A stretch of 10,304 bases of DNA from DAOVGU01 sp030637775 [NCBI: bacterium] (GTDB lineage Bacteria > Ratteibacteria > UBA8468). The notes under the pieces were generated by a model that was given only the letters and a program-made list of their open reading frames with translations, ran no database searches and was not told the DNA's origin. Shown here one piece after another: positions 1 to 6,901 of the stretch; positions within the stretch are counted from its first letter, which is position 1; each line of letters begins with the position of its first letter. Made by a program: the position numbers and the translations under genes. The stretch covers positions 1 through 10,304 of the forward strand of contig DAOWFY010000018.1 in assembly GCA_030637775.1 (NCBI GenBank). The letters run 5' to 3'.

Positions 1-550
1 CTATGGCAAGTCCCGAAGAGGTAGGGGAGATAAGAGTGAAAATACCGCCGGTATTAAATATCCTTACCCCATCCTCACCGAATATCCCCTCCCAGTCAAA
101 ATCACCTTCCTTTAATTCTCTCACCGCAGAATGTGCGCGGTAATAACAGGTGTTAGATGGGATAACTCCCTTCCCCGCATAAGTAAAATTGATCCCATTG
201 GCAAGAGTGCCTTTCTGATCGGTGGAAAATCTTGAACCATCATTCTTGGTATTGAACCAGATAATCTTAGTTGTATCAACACCCGCTTCCCTTAACTGGT
301 TTCTGATATTTTTACCAATCTCATCATCAACCAAACCGGTCAGAACCCCACTGCGAAGACCAAAGGTATGTGCCAGGCCACAGGCAACATTGGTTTCCCC
401 GCCCCCCTGGAAGACTCTCATTGTTCTTCCCCTGGCTGCAGGGACATCATCGGGATCGAGCCGCAGCATCACCTCCCCTAAAGACAATCCATCATACTTG
501 CAATCTTCAGCAGGTTTAATCTCCTTATAACTAACTATTTTTTGTGCCAT
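1..550 (-). CDS. PfkB-family carbohydrate kinase, N-terminal part (C-terminus runs off the window)
   Basis: About 183 codons are present; the gene is cut by the window edge at base 1. It begins MAQKIVSYKEIKPAEDCKYD. Seen: the PfkB substrate-side signature GGGETNVACGLA (about residues 49-60) followed by GVLTGLVDDEIGKNI, the usual 'D-D-x-x-G' stretch that follows the Gly-rich sugar-binding motif, then FNTGGIFTLIS near the cut. The ATP-binding and catalytic GAGD region would lie outside. PfkB enzymes phosphorylate sugars or sugar acids with ATP in the cytoplasm. With a fructuronate reductase-type gene upstream, a 2-keto-3-deoxygluconate kinase-like role is possible, but the substrate is not proven. 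The ATG is preceded by GGGAGGAG (556-563) with a 5-base spacer, a strong ribosome site. Its first bases overlap an open stretch continuing from the broken oxidoreductase upstream (535-676), as expected for translational coupling. Confidence 0.9.
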   Translation of the reverse strand, partial: MAQKIVSYKEIKPAEDCKYDGLSLGEVMLRLDPDDVPAARGRTMRVFQGGGETNVACGLAHTFGLRSGVLTGLVDDEIGKNIRNQLREAGVDTTKIIWFNTKNDGSRFSTDQKGTLANGINFTYAGKGVIPSNTCYYRAHSAVRELKEGDFDWEGIFGEDGVRIFNTGGIFTLISPTSSGLAI

Positions 551-676
551 TTTGTCTCCTCCCTTTCGCCCCATATCTCTACTTCATCAAATCCTATCCC
601 TTTAGCAACATCGAAAACAAGTTCTGAAGGTTTATCCTTAAGTTCATCGTCACAAATTATCTCTTTCTGAAAAAAA
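535..676 (-). other. Open frame continuing the broken oxidoreductase after a T7 run, ending inside the pfkB start
   Basis: The downstream fragment of the broken Gfo/Idh/MocA gene stops at 650-652, just after a run of seven T on the minus strand (670-676). If one T is skipped, reading continues FFQKEIICDDELKDKPSEL and then FDVAKGIGFDEVEIWGE to a TAG at 535-537, 16 bases inside the PfkB gene. This gives about 45 stop-free codons of protein-like sequence. Two readings are possible. It may be the true C-terminus of the oxidoreductase, cut off by a homopolymer slip. It may instead be a remnant of a sugar phosphate isomerase/epimerase (TIM barrel), because 'GIGFDEVEIWG' resembles the first helix-strand unit of that family. 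No start codon lies in this frame, which favours the first reading. Confidence 0.45.
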
Positions 677-1369
677 GTGATAGTCACGCATATCTATCCT
701 TTCCCCCTTTTTTGCCCAGAGCACATCCATTTCAGAAAATAATTTCTCTTTCTCAAAAGCATTAAGGATTATTCGATCTATTCCTTTAATCACTGTTTTT
801 ACAGTATCTTTGTTTTTTTCTATCTTTATATATCTACTGTCGATAGTGTGGATTAAAGAAGATTCATGAGCGCCATTAACACAAACGGTTTGGGTTCCGG
901 CAATAGCAAGATTACATATAAAAGCATCTTCCCCGCGTACCTTTTTGAATACTTCGCAATACATTTTGTCTCTCAATGCTGTCCTATCTTCATTTTCAAT
1001 ACTTTCTTTTTTCCCACTATTGAATTCAATAACCGCACCGCCAGAGGTCCACTTAGCCATCCCTTTTTCAGCATGAATTTCCAGTACCGGGCCAGCAGAA
1101 TCCTGACTACAGTGGGTTACATAAAAGAAAATTATCGGTCCGTTTCGCGTTTCAATTCTCATACATGCGGTATCAGCACTTTCAATATTATGTGCTCTAT
1201 AAAGTTCCGCTTTCACCGAAATAATCTTTGCTGATTTTTTCCTCTCACTGCCGGCAAGAAAACAGAGATTATTAAGATGGTGAGCCAGCGCATTGTTATA
1301 TGGCGAATCTAATACCCAATGAGTACCACATTTTAATTTCCCGGCCCAGTTCCCCAGGATTTCAGACAT
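650..1369 (-). pseudogene. Gfo/Idh/MocA-family oxidoreductase, C-terminal fragment (frameshifted)
   Basis: This is the C-terminal substrate-binding half of an NAD(P)-dependent sugar oxidoreductase. Seen: NWAGKLKCGTHWVLDSPYNN followed by ALAHHLNNLCFLAG, the strand-helix segment that follows the Rossmann domain in this family, then beta-sheet-type sequence (PIIFFYVTH, AGPVLEIHAEKGMAKW) and VRGEDAFICNLAIAGTQTVCVNGAHES near the end. It has no Rossmann domain; that lies in the preceding fragment in another frame, overlapping by 37 bases. The apparent ATG at 1367-1369 reads across the damaged junction and is probably not a real start, since homology resumes only at NWAGKL. Family members normally carry about a dozen more residues, of the type WPRxxxYYxRN, before WAGKL; these are missing. 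The fragment ends after RDYHFFSERDNL at a stop just past a T7 run. An independently translated product is unlikely to be functional. Confidence 0.75.
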
Positions 1370-1821
1370 CTAACTTTTCCCAGCTCTCCCTGACAAAGAA
1401 TTTCCTTTAATTTTTGTATTCCGTCAGAATAAAACAATTGATATCCAACTGCGACAAATTTTGATGTTTCCTTTTCACATTTTTTCAGTGCTTCTACCTC
1501 CTGAATAGTGGCAGTAACCGGTTTTTCAACCAAAACATTGCAATTTGAACGCATGGCATCTATTGACATTGGTGTATGAAGATGTATCCCAGTAGGTATC
1601 ATACATAAATCTACCCCATTGATCTGCGAAAGCATTTCCCGGTAATCAGTGAATATCTTGCAACCAAGCGATAAAAGTTTTTTGCATTTCTCCTTTTCTT
1701 CCGCCTGATTTATTATCGTTGCGGCAACAATTCTTACATTACCTTTTCCCATTTGTCGCAAAATATCCTCATAGTAAATATTGCCAAAACCAGAAACCCC
1801 AATCAGAACAACCTTTAGCAT
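1333..1821 (-). pseudogene. Gfo/Idh/MocA-family oxidoreductase, N-terminal fragment (Rossmann half)
   Basis: This is the first half of the broken oxidoreductase gene. Seen: MLKVVLIGVSGFGNIYYEDI, a dinucleotide-binding Rossmann start with a GxSGFG loop (residues 8-13); CMIPTGIHLHTPMSIDAM, the usual strand after the second half-Rossmann; and VEKPVTAT with the conserved Glu-Lys-Pro (99-101), where the lysine normally contacts cofactor and substrate. Homology runs through GELGKVRCLKSWG (about residue 157), then changes frame and stops within five codons. An intact homologue would be near 400 residues; this one is 162. The gap to the upstream mannitol dehydrogenase-type gene is 37 bases, with AGAGGT placed before the ATG, so initiation signals are intact and only the coding frame is broken. 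Its neighbours suggest it once oxidised or epimerised a sugar intermediate of the operon. Confidence 0.8.
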
Positions 1822-1858
1822 TGCTACCTCTTTTTTCTTCTACGGGCAACCATCCGTA

Positions 1859-3469
1859 TTAAATCTCCCGTAAAGTTTTTCCCACTGCTCTTGGCCCAGC
1901 TATCATTTCACGGAAGTATTTTTCTATCTTTTTGCCCAGACCAACAGAGTAAAGATTCAAACTGAATATCTCTTTATTAGAGAGAACAGGTTTTAGCTTA
2001 TCCCCCAAACTCTCTGGTTTTCCCAGTTCAATTCCAGTTATATATTTTTTAAGTTCTTTAAGCAAAGGATCAGGGCTTAATTCAAATGGTTTTCCTCTAT
2101 CGTCAATGCCTAGTAAATATCGGCACCATCCAGCAATAGCCAGGGGAATATATTTTAAATTTTTGGCATTCTTTCCATACGCTTTTATTGTGCCTCCATA
2201 CCTGACCCCTACTTTTTGGGATGTATCTGTAGCTATTCTCTGAGGAGTATCAGGAATATTAGGATTAACCAACCTCTCCTCTAATACCTGCCTCAGGAAT
2301 TTCTCAGGATTAATTACTCCCGGATTATCTACTACTGGCAGACCTTCTTCATAAGCCTGTCTATATACCAGCTCTTTCAATAAGGGGTCATTCATCTCTT
2401 GGAAGATATAATCATATCCTAAGAGACAGCCAAAAGTTGCTAAAGTGGTATGAATAGGATTAAGACAGGTTCCAACCTTTATCTTCTCGCACTTATCAAC
2501 TATCTTGCTGCTTTCAACAAAAATTATTCTATTCCCCGAGGTATCTACCTTTTCCAACGGAGGCCTTCCATTGGGAAAATTCTCCTCAATCACTAAATAG
2601 GAAATATGCTCGGTATTGACAAAGGGAGCAGCGAATGTACCCCTAACTGTTCGCAGAATCTCCATATTTTGAATCCCTCTTTCTTCTAACCATTCTTTAT
2701 TCTCTTTCGCCGGGCTGGGAGTTATCCTGTCAATCATCGTCCAGGGGAAAGAAACCTTTTTACTCTCTAAATATTCTAAGAACTCTTTTTCCACCAATTT
2801 ACGAGAGACCCACTCTTGAGCAATAAATGAAACCGCCTCAAACAGTCTTTTTCCATTCTCCGAGCAATTGTCCATACTGACAAGAGCTATTGGCCCAGCC
2901 CCATTCTGATGACGATGATTGAGAAGACTGGCGAGCTTTGCCATGATATGACCTGGTTTACTTGGTCCATTCTGGATATCCTTGGATATGGTCTCTGCCA
3001 GCCTATCATTTGGATCCCGGATACTGTATCCCTTTTCGGTACAGGTAATAGTAACCATCTGCAAAGATGGTTTGGCAAAATATTCTCTACTCTTTTCCCA
3101 TTCTTCTGGTCTCGAGGTATCCGCAAATACCGTCTCGGCTGTAGAGGCAATAACCTCTGGTTGATTGGCTCGACCCGGGGGCATTACAATTCTCAGCCTA
3201 AGATTATCATGTGGTCGATATATTCTATCCACAATCTCCTCATCCCACGTCTCAAGACCAATAATCCCTTCTTGAACAATACCCGACTCAAGCAATGCCT
3301 GCTGAATAGGAGCAATCTCTCCGATAAAAAGGTTGCTGGGTGCGATATGAACCCAGACTGGCGCCTCTTTTGTTCTTCTTACCATCTCTATCAGATTAAA
3401 TTGTGGCAAGCGAACACTTATCTCTTTCCACTCTGGCTCTTTCAATCCCTCTCTTGTCAAATTAACCAT
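1859..3469 (-). CDS. Mannitol dehydrogenase-family / fructuronate reductase-like long-chain polyol dehydrogenase
   Basis: 536 residues, the usual size for polyol-specific long-chain dehydrogenases, which reduce keto sugars or keto acids such as fructuronate with NAD(P)H. Seen in order: N-terminal Rossmann region with HIAPSNLFIGEIA (41-53); ALVSMDNCSENG (about 195-206), the family's domain-junction motif; PWTMIDRITP (242-251), the conserved 'MVDRITP' signature; KVGTCLNPIHTTLA (331-344), carrying the presumed catalytic Lys331, Asn337 and His340; and NPNIPDTPQRIATDTSQK (402-419). Odd: the fingerprint, normally of the type GxGNxxRG in relatives, reads APSNLFIG, so two glycines and the arginine are replaced, although the catalytic motif is intact. 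It starts 2 bases after the stop of the 2-hydroxyacid dehydrogenase, so the two are surely co-transcribed. A mannonate/fructuronate role fits the downstream PfkB kinase but is inferred. Confidence 0.87.
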   Translation of the reverse strand: MVNLTREGLKEPEWKEISVRLPQFNLIEMVRRTKEAPVWVHIAPSNLFIGEIAPIQQALLESGIVQEGIIGLETWDEEIVDRIYRPHDNLRLRIVMPPGRANQPEVIASTAETVFADTSRPEEWEKSREYFAKPSLQMVTITCTEKGYSIRDPNDRLAETISKDIQNGPSKPGHIMAKLASLLNHRHQNGAGPIALVSMDNCSENGKRLFEAVSFIAQEWVSRKLVEKEFLEYLESKKVSFPWTMIDRITPSPAKENKEWLEERGIQNMEILRTVRGTFAAPFVNTEHISYLVIEENFPNGRPPLEKVDTSGNRIIFVESSKIVDKCEKIKVGTCLNPIHTTLATFGCLLGYDYIFQEMNDPLLKELVYRQAYEEGLPVVDNPGVINPEKFLRQVLEERLVNPNIPDTPQRIATDTSQKVGVRYGGTIKAYGKNAKNLKYIPLAIAGWCRYLLGIDDRGKPFELSPDPLLKELKKYITGIELGKPESLGDKLKPVLSNKEIFSLNLYSVGLGKKIEKYFREMIAGPRAVGKTLREI

Positions 3470-3471
3470 TT

Positions 3472-4476
3472 TTACTTCCCCAATACTTCTTTATTAACAA
3501 GATATTGTGGCACCTTCCCCTGCATAAAATCAACAACGGCCTGGGTTGACATCAATTGCATTCCGAGTTTTCCTCTATCGGTATCTGAGCCAACATGGGG
3601 GCTGACAATGATGTTGAGCCCTTCTAATGATAAATTCTTCGGCCATATTTCGTCAACCCCATAGCCCCAGATTCTTCCTTCTTTGACGGCATAAAATGCC
3701 GCTTTATAATCTACCAAAATACCCCGGGCGCAATTTACCAACACCGTCGTAGGATGCATCAGTTTAATCTCTTCTTCTCCAATAATGGTCTCGCTACAGG
3801 CAGCGTGTGAGGTTATGATATCGGCAGTTTGGCATAATTTTTTTAAAGGCACATATACCACCCCATTCTCCTTGGCCCATTCTCTATCTGGGTACGGGTC
3901 ATAGGCAATAACTCTCATTTCATAGCCTTTCATTAATTTAACCACCAATCTTCCAATGGTTCCGGTTCCAATTACACCTAAGCTTTTTCCTGAGACATCT
4001 AAGCGAGAAGGACCTTCTTTACCCTTTCCTCGACTTGCTCTCTGATGATGCAAAATACGTCTTCCCGCTATATCCAGGATGGTTGAGTGTGCCCACTCCG
4101 CCGTGGGTAAAGCATTGCACCCGGGACAGTTTGTCACCATCACCCCAAACTCGGTTGCCGCTCTTATATCAACTGAGCTATAGCCTATTCCATATCTAGC
4201 GATCAATTCCAAAGAGCCACCCCTCTTTATACCCACCTGAGATAAAAAGTCTCGACTATATTTCTCTAAATCGGCAATAACACAGGTTACATCCTTAAAT
4301 TCTTCTACCGACAGCGGCTCTTCCGGCTTTCTTTCGCAGCGATAAATGATTTCAATTTCTCCGCCAGATTCCAGCTTCAATCGCTCAAGCATTTGTTTGG
4401 CCTTTCCTTCCTCTGGAGGATGAGTGATAAGAGTATCCAAAAAACTGGTGGCTAAAACCAAAATCTTCTTTCCCAT
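3472..4476 (-). CDS. D-isomer-specific 2-hydroxyacid dehydrogenase (NAD-dependent)
   Basis: 334 residues, a normal length for the family without an ACT domain. These cytoplasmic enzymes interconvert 2-keto acids and D-2-hydroxyacids with NAD(H). Seen: substrate domain with ELIARYGIGYSSVDIRAA (90-107) and the GVMVTNCPG strand; the NAD-binding domain opening with SLGVIGTGTIGRLV and the GxGxxG loop at 170-175; Asp193 in AYDPYP, the acidic residue at the end of strand 2 that favours NAD over NADP; catalytic Arg251 in NCARGILVD, Glu276 in GVDEIWP and His294 in SPHVGSD. All three catalytic residues are present, so this enzyme looks active. No strong ribosome site precedes the ATG; a possible 19-residue reading frame ending 10 bases upstream could deliver ribosomes. 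The substrate is unknown: glyoxylate, hydroxypyruvate, phosphoglycerate-like or a larger sugar acid are all possible. Confidence 0.9.
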   Translation of the reverse strand: MGKKILVLATSFLDTLITHPPEEGKAKQMLERLKLESGGEIEIIYRCERKPEEPLSVEEFKDVTCVIADLEKYSRDFLSQVGIKRGGSLELIARYGIGYSSVDIRAATEFGVMVTNCPGCNALPTAEWAHSTILDIAGRRILHHQRASRGKGKEGPSRLDVSGKSLGVIGTGTIGRLVVKLMKGYEMRVIAYDPYPDREWAKENGVVYVPLKKLCQTADIITSHAACSETIIGEEEIKLMHPTTVLVNCARGILVDYKAAFYAVKEGRIWGYGVDEIWPKNLSLEGLNIIVSPHVGSDTDRGKLGMQLMSTQAVVDFMQGKVPQYLVNKEVLGK

Positions 4477-4486
4477 CTTAAAATCT

Positions 4487-4546
4487 CTAATAAAGAAGAT
4501 GAAGATTGTGGGGTAATGTCAGCTCCTTTAATCTCCACGGTTTCAT
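4487..4546 (-). CDS. Possible 19-residue peptide upstream of the hydroxyacid dehydrogenase gene
   Basis: The 83-base gap between the acetyltransferase stop and the dehydrogenase start holds one short frame, MKPWRLKELTLPHNLHLLY. It is preceded by GAGGAG (4552-4557) with a 5-base spacer, one of the clearest ribosome sites in the window. It begins 13 bases after the acetyltransferase stop and ends 10 bases before the dehydrogenase ATG, which itself lacks a good ribosome site. It may be a coupling peptide that carries ribosomes into the dehydrogenase gene. It may also be the stub of a lost gene, since 'LxxLTLPxxL' resembles the N-terminus of flavin-dependent TIM-barrel enzymes. No homology can be confirmed from 19 residues. 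Confidence 0.3.
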   Translation of the reverse strand: MKPWRLKELTLPHNLHLLY

Positions 4547-4559
4547 TTTTTCTCCTCTT

Positions 4560-5417
4560 TCACCCTTTCTCCACTCCACTGATGGCATAAATTTTCTCCG
4601 GTCTACCAGGATACCTATTTTCTCCCAAATACATTCGGATGAAGGGGCGCTGCAGTTGAAAACCATATTTGTCGGCAATTCTGACAGCATTTTCGTTAAC
4701 TAAAGGTACGTCAAAAAATATTTTTTCTCCCGATAATTTATTTAATGCGGCTTTGAACAGTTCCTCAGCTACCTCCTCTTTCTCCACAATCCAGGGACCA
4801 ATCTGGTAGGCATTGTATCCTGGCCGGCACATCAGATAGCCGGTAATATCCTTTCCTTCTTCCCAGAGAAAGCAATTATCAGGATATTCCTCAAAGAGTC
4901 TTCTTAAAACCTCTCCTCTATCAGCTCCAAAAGAGCTTTCATCAAAGGCGATGAGCTTACCTAAACTCTCTTGCTTCATTACACTTACTCCTCCCGCTAC
5001 CTCTAAACTTCGGCCTTTCCCCTCTCTTCTCTCCAGCCGATATTCATCCTTAAATCCCAGGGTATTGTAAAGCTTCTTACCCAGTGGGGTAGCATCCAGT
5101 CTCACGCTCTCCACCCCTTTTCTTTGACCGTAACTGATTCCATAACGGAGGAGGGCGGTCCCAATCCCCTTTCTTCTCTCTTCGGGAGGAACCAAGACCA
5201 TCCCTACCCAGGAAAATTTAGCCCCGTAGCAGATGGTAGTTACTGTCCCTATTTTCCTATCCTCTGCCATTGCTACAAAACAGCCTTTCGGCTCCAGACT
5301 CAGGAATCTCTTCCAATCGGCTTCAAGCTGGTTCCAACCCGCAATATTCTTCAGTTTCATGCCGAAAGGAATGTCCTCTTTTCTCATTAACCTCATTTCT
5401 ACTTTGACCTTTTCCAT
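4560..5417 (-). CDS. Two-domain GNAT-family N-acetyltransferase
   Basis: 285 residues from the ATG at 5417. GNAT enzymes transfer an acetyl group from acetyl-CoA to an amine. Numbered with one extra N-terminal residue (GTG start at 5420): N-terminal GNAT domain about 8-150 with strand MVLVPPEERRKGIGTALL, whose RRKGIG (82-87) is the acetyl-CoA pyrophosphate loop, and YNTLGF (118-123), the usual end of the fold. A second domain, 150-286, starts LIAFDESSFGADRGEVLRRL, which resembles the YitH-type C-terminal acetyltransferase domain (Acetyltransf_18), and contains ADKYGFQLQRPFIRMY near its end. Start choice: GTG at 5420 lies only one base from the AGGGGGGAG ribosome site, whereas ATG at 5417 has a 4-base spacer and overlaps the PIG-L stop by one base (TGATG). 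Coupling to a deacetylase gene suggests related acetyl chemistry, but the acceptor is unknown. Confidence 0.88.
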   Translation of the reverse strand: MEKVKVEMRLMRKEDIPFGMKLKNIAGWNQLEADWKRFLSLEPKGCFVAMAEDRKIGTVTTICYGAKFSWVGMVLVPPEERRKGIGTALLRYGISYGQRKGVESVRLDATPLGKKLYNTLGFKDEYRLERREGKGRSLEVAGGVSVMKQESLGKLIAFDESSFGADRGEVLRRLFEEYPDNCFLWEEGKDITGYLMCRPGYNAYQIGPWIVEKEEVAEELFKAALNKLSGEKIFFDVPLVNENAVRIADKYGFQLQRPFIRMYLGENRYPGRPEKIYAISGVEKG

Positions 5418-6901
5418 CACACTCCCCCCTCTATACTCTCCCCCACAAGTGGGGAGAGGGAATAGGCATAAACGGCTTCTGCTCTTTCTCCTCCTAACTC
5501 CTCACTACTCAGAGGCTTTTGTCCAAACCCGGTACATAGTTCAGAGCCAATGATGGCCATTACTTCCCCAGAGAGGTCAATTATCTCAGAGATTCTATCC
5601 TTAATTTCTTGTTTTACAGGACCGTGATAATAGAATAAATTGGCCTTTATTGACCAGGGTGAGAGATAATAAAGAACAACTATTGGTTTTTTCTCTTCTC
5701 TCGCTATCCTGGCCAAGGCCTGTCTACTCAGCTGCCAGGTGGCGCGATGGTCAGGATGAAGGTCATCGGGATGAGGAATAATGGCCAAGTTGGGAGATAT
5801 CTCTTTGAACCTTCTATATACAATTTCTTTCTCCTTTTCGCTAATCGATCTTATGTCCGGTTTTTCTTCTTTCATTGTATCGTAAAATGGCAATTTCAGG
5901 AATTGGATATCTACTTTAAGTTGATTCCCTCCTAACCGCCTGATGGCTTCTCTTGCTTCATTCTCCTTGTAAACTACCCATTCCTCCTCAGCAAAATGTC
6001 CCCTTTCAGCATGGATGCTTGAGGGAATTTTGGTGCGATAAGCGGCGGTAAATACTAAACTATTGAGAGTACTTCCATTCCCTCTCTGTTCTGCAATCTT
6101 CATTAACCAACGAAGAATGCCTCCGGAGGCAATAACATCATCATCCGGATGAGGAGAAGCAAAGAGGGTTCTTATTGGTCCTTTACCCAAAACGGTCTCT
6201 GCGGCAAAAGGACCGTCCCTCTCAAATAATGCCTGGGTCTTAGATTCAAATGGATAGAAATCTCCTCTTTCATCTATCTTAAAAATATAATATTTTTCCG
6301 CATATCGCCATTCTTGTTTGCTACTGCCTTCTTTATTTTCAATCAGTCCTTCGGCCAAAATTGCATTTATGCGGTTAGAGCTCTTTGCCACTTTATCAAA
6401 TGGGGTGCGCTCTATCTGGGAACGGTGGGCACTCATCGCTTTTTGTTTAACGCTCATCCGTTGCTCTGTAAGAAAATAGTAAAGCTGGCCAGGAGTGATA
6501 TCAAAGATTGGAGAGAAGTAGCGAATGCCTATTTTATCTGACTCAGTTTCCCGGGAAAGAGCTTTCATCGTCTCCGTACTTATTTGATGTATCCTCTGCG
6601 AGAAAGGAGAGGGGTAATCTTCTCCCGGAATGATTACCCCATCTGGATTTACCTTTCTTAGCCTATTTTTCAGTTCCTCTAATGGCTCATTTTCATTGCC
6701 GATTGTCCATCTGGATACTTTGTTGTCTCTTTCCAATCCATCCAAGAAATTGCCGATGAAAAGATTCGCTTCACCTCGGTTTAGTTCAATAAGAGCAAAA
6801 CGCAGCTTTTTTGGAAAGGATACGGTATTTACTTTCTCCAGTTTTTTTTCGCTGAGAACACAAAATTTCCCTGGTTTCGAGATAAAAGAGTTAAAATCCA
6901 T
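5417..6901 (-). CDS. PIG-L/LmbE-family deacetylase with a degenerate N-terminal PIG-L-like region
   Basis: 494 residues from ATG 6901, about twice the usual PIG-L length. These zinc enzymes remove N-acetyl groups from sugars such as GlcNAc conjugates. The active domain spans about 240-480: FASPHPDDDVIASGG (247-261) has the His-Pro-Asp-Asp metal/catalytic motif and IIPHPDDLHPDHRATW (374-389) supplies the second His cluster; FLKLPFYDT lies between. The N-terminal 34-210 aligns by eye without gaps to the later half of the active domain at an offset of 284 residues (IIP at 90-92 with 374-376, SP at 130-131 with 414-415), but HPDDLHPDH is replaced by GEDYPSPFS, so it should not bind metal. The region ends AMSAHRSQIE...WRYAEKYYIF, like a PIG-L C-terminus. 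Start: an alternative TTG at 6937 exists, but the ATG overlaps the upstream stop (TAATG). The last 15 residues come from a palindromic repeat. Confidence 0.87.
   Translation of the reverse strand: MDFNSFISKPGKFCVLSEKKLEKVNTVSFPKKLRFALIELNRGEANLFIGNFLDGLERDNKVSRWTIGNENEPLEELKNRLRKVNPDGVIIPGEDYPSPFSQRIHQISTETMKALSRETESDKIGIRYFSPIFDITPGQLYYFLTEQRMSVKQKAMSAHRSQIERTPFDKVAKSSNRINAILAEGLIENKEGSSKQEWRYAEKYYIFKIDERGDFYPFESKTQALFERDGPFAAETVLGKGPIRTLFASPHPDDDVIASGGILRWLMKIAEQRGNGSTLNSLVFTAAYRTKIPSSIHAERGHFAEEEWVVYKENEAREAIRRLGGNQLKVDIQFLKLPFYDTMKEEKPDIRSISEKEKEIVYRRFKEISPNLAIIPHPDDLHPDHRATWQLSRQALARIAREEKKPIVVLYYLSPWSIKANLFYYHGPVKQEIKDRISEIIDLSGEVMAIIGSELCTGFGQKPLSSEELGGERAEAVYAYSLSPLVGESIEGGV
5422..5430 (-). 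promoter_or_regulatory. Ribosome binding site of the acetyltransferase gene
   Basis: AGGGGGGAG lies inside the last codons of the PIG-L gene, 4 bases before the ATG at 5417 and 1 base before the GTG at 5420. The spacing decides for the ATG. The G-rich run directly follows a palindromic repeat and may be part of the same inserted unit. Confidence 0.55.
5436..5458. repeat. Small palindromic repeat encoding the C-terminal tail of the PIG-L protein
   Basis: CTCTCCCCCACAAGTGGGGAGAG is an inverted repeat: 5436-5446 pairs with 5449-5458 with one bulged C (5440) and a 2-base centre. Read on the minus strand it encodes the low-complexity tail SLSPLVGES of the PIG-L protein. C/G-rich palindromes of the CTCTCCCC...GGGGAGAG type occur as dispersed elements in many bacterial genomes and metagenomes and often yield 'SPLxGE' tails (general recollection). 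No second copy is present here, so its dispersed nature is inferred. Confidence 0.6.

Noticed and set aside
222-530. Plus-strand open frame at the left end
   Set aside because: It is antisense to the PfkB kinase, whose GGGETNVACGLA motif and strong ribosome site are on the minus strand.
866-1234. Plus-strand 122-codon frame over the broken oxidoreductase
   Set aside because: It mirrors the C-terminal fragment in the opposite strand; no start signals or motif are seen, so it does not explain the pseudogene region.
2909-3664. 251-codon open frame on the plus strand
   Set aside because: It lies opposite the mannitol dehydrogenase-type and 2-hydroxyacid dehydrogenase genes, which carry clear family motifs; its translation is low-quality (many Trp/Ile/Ser, no recognisable motif) and it crosses the boundary between the two real genes.
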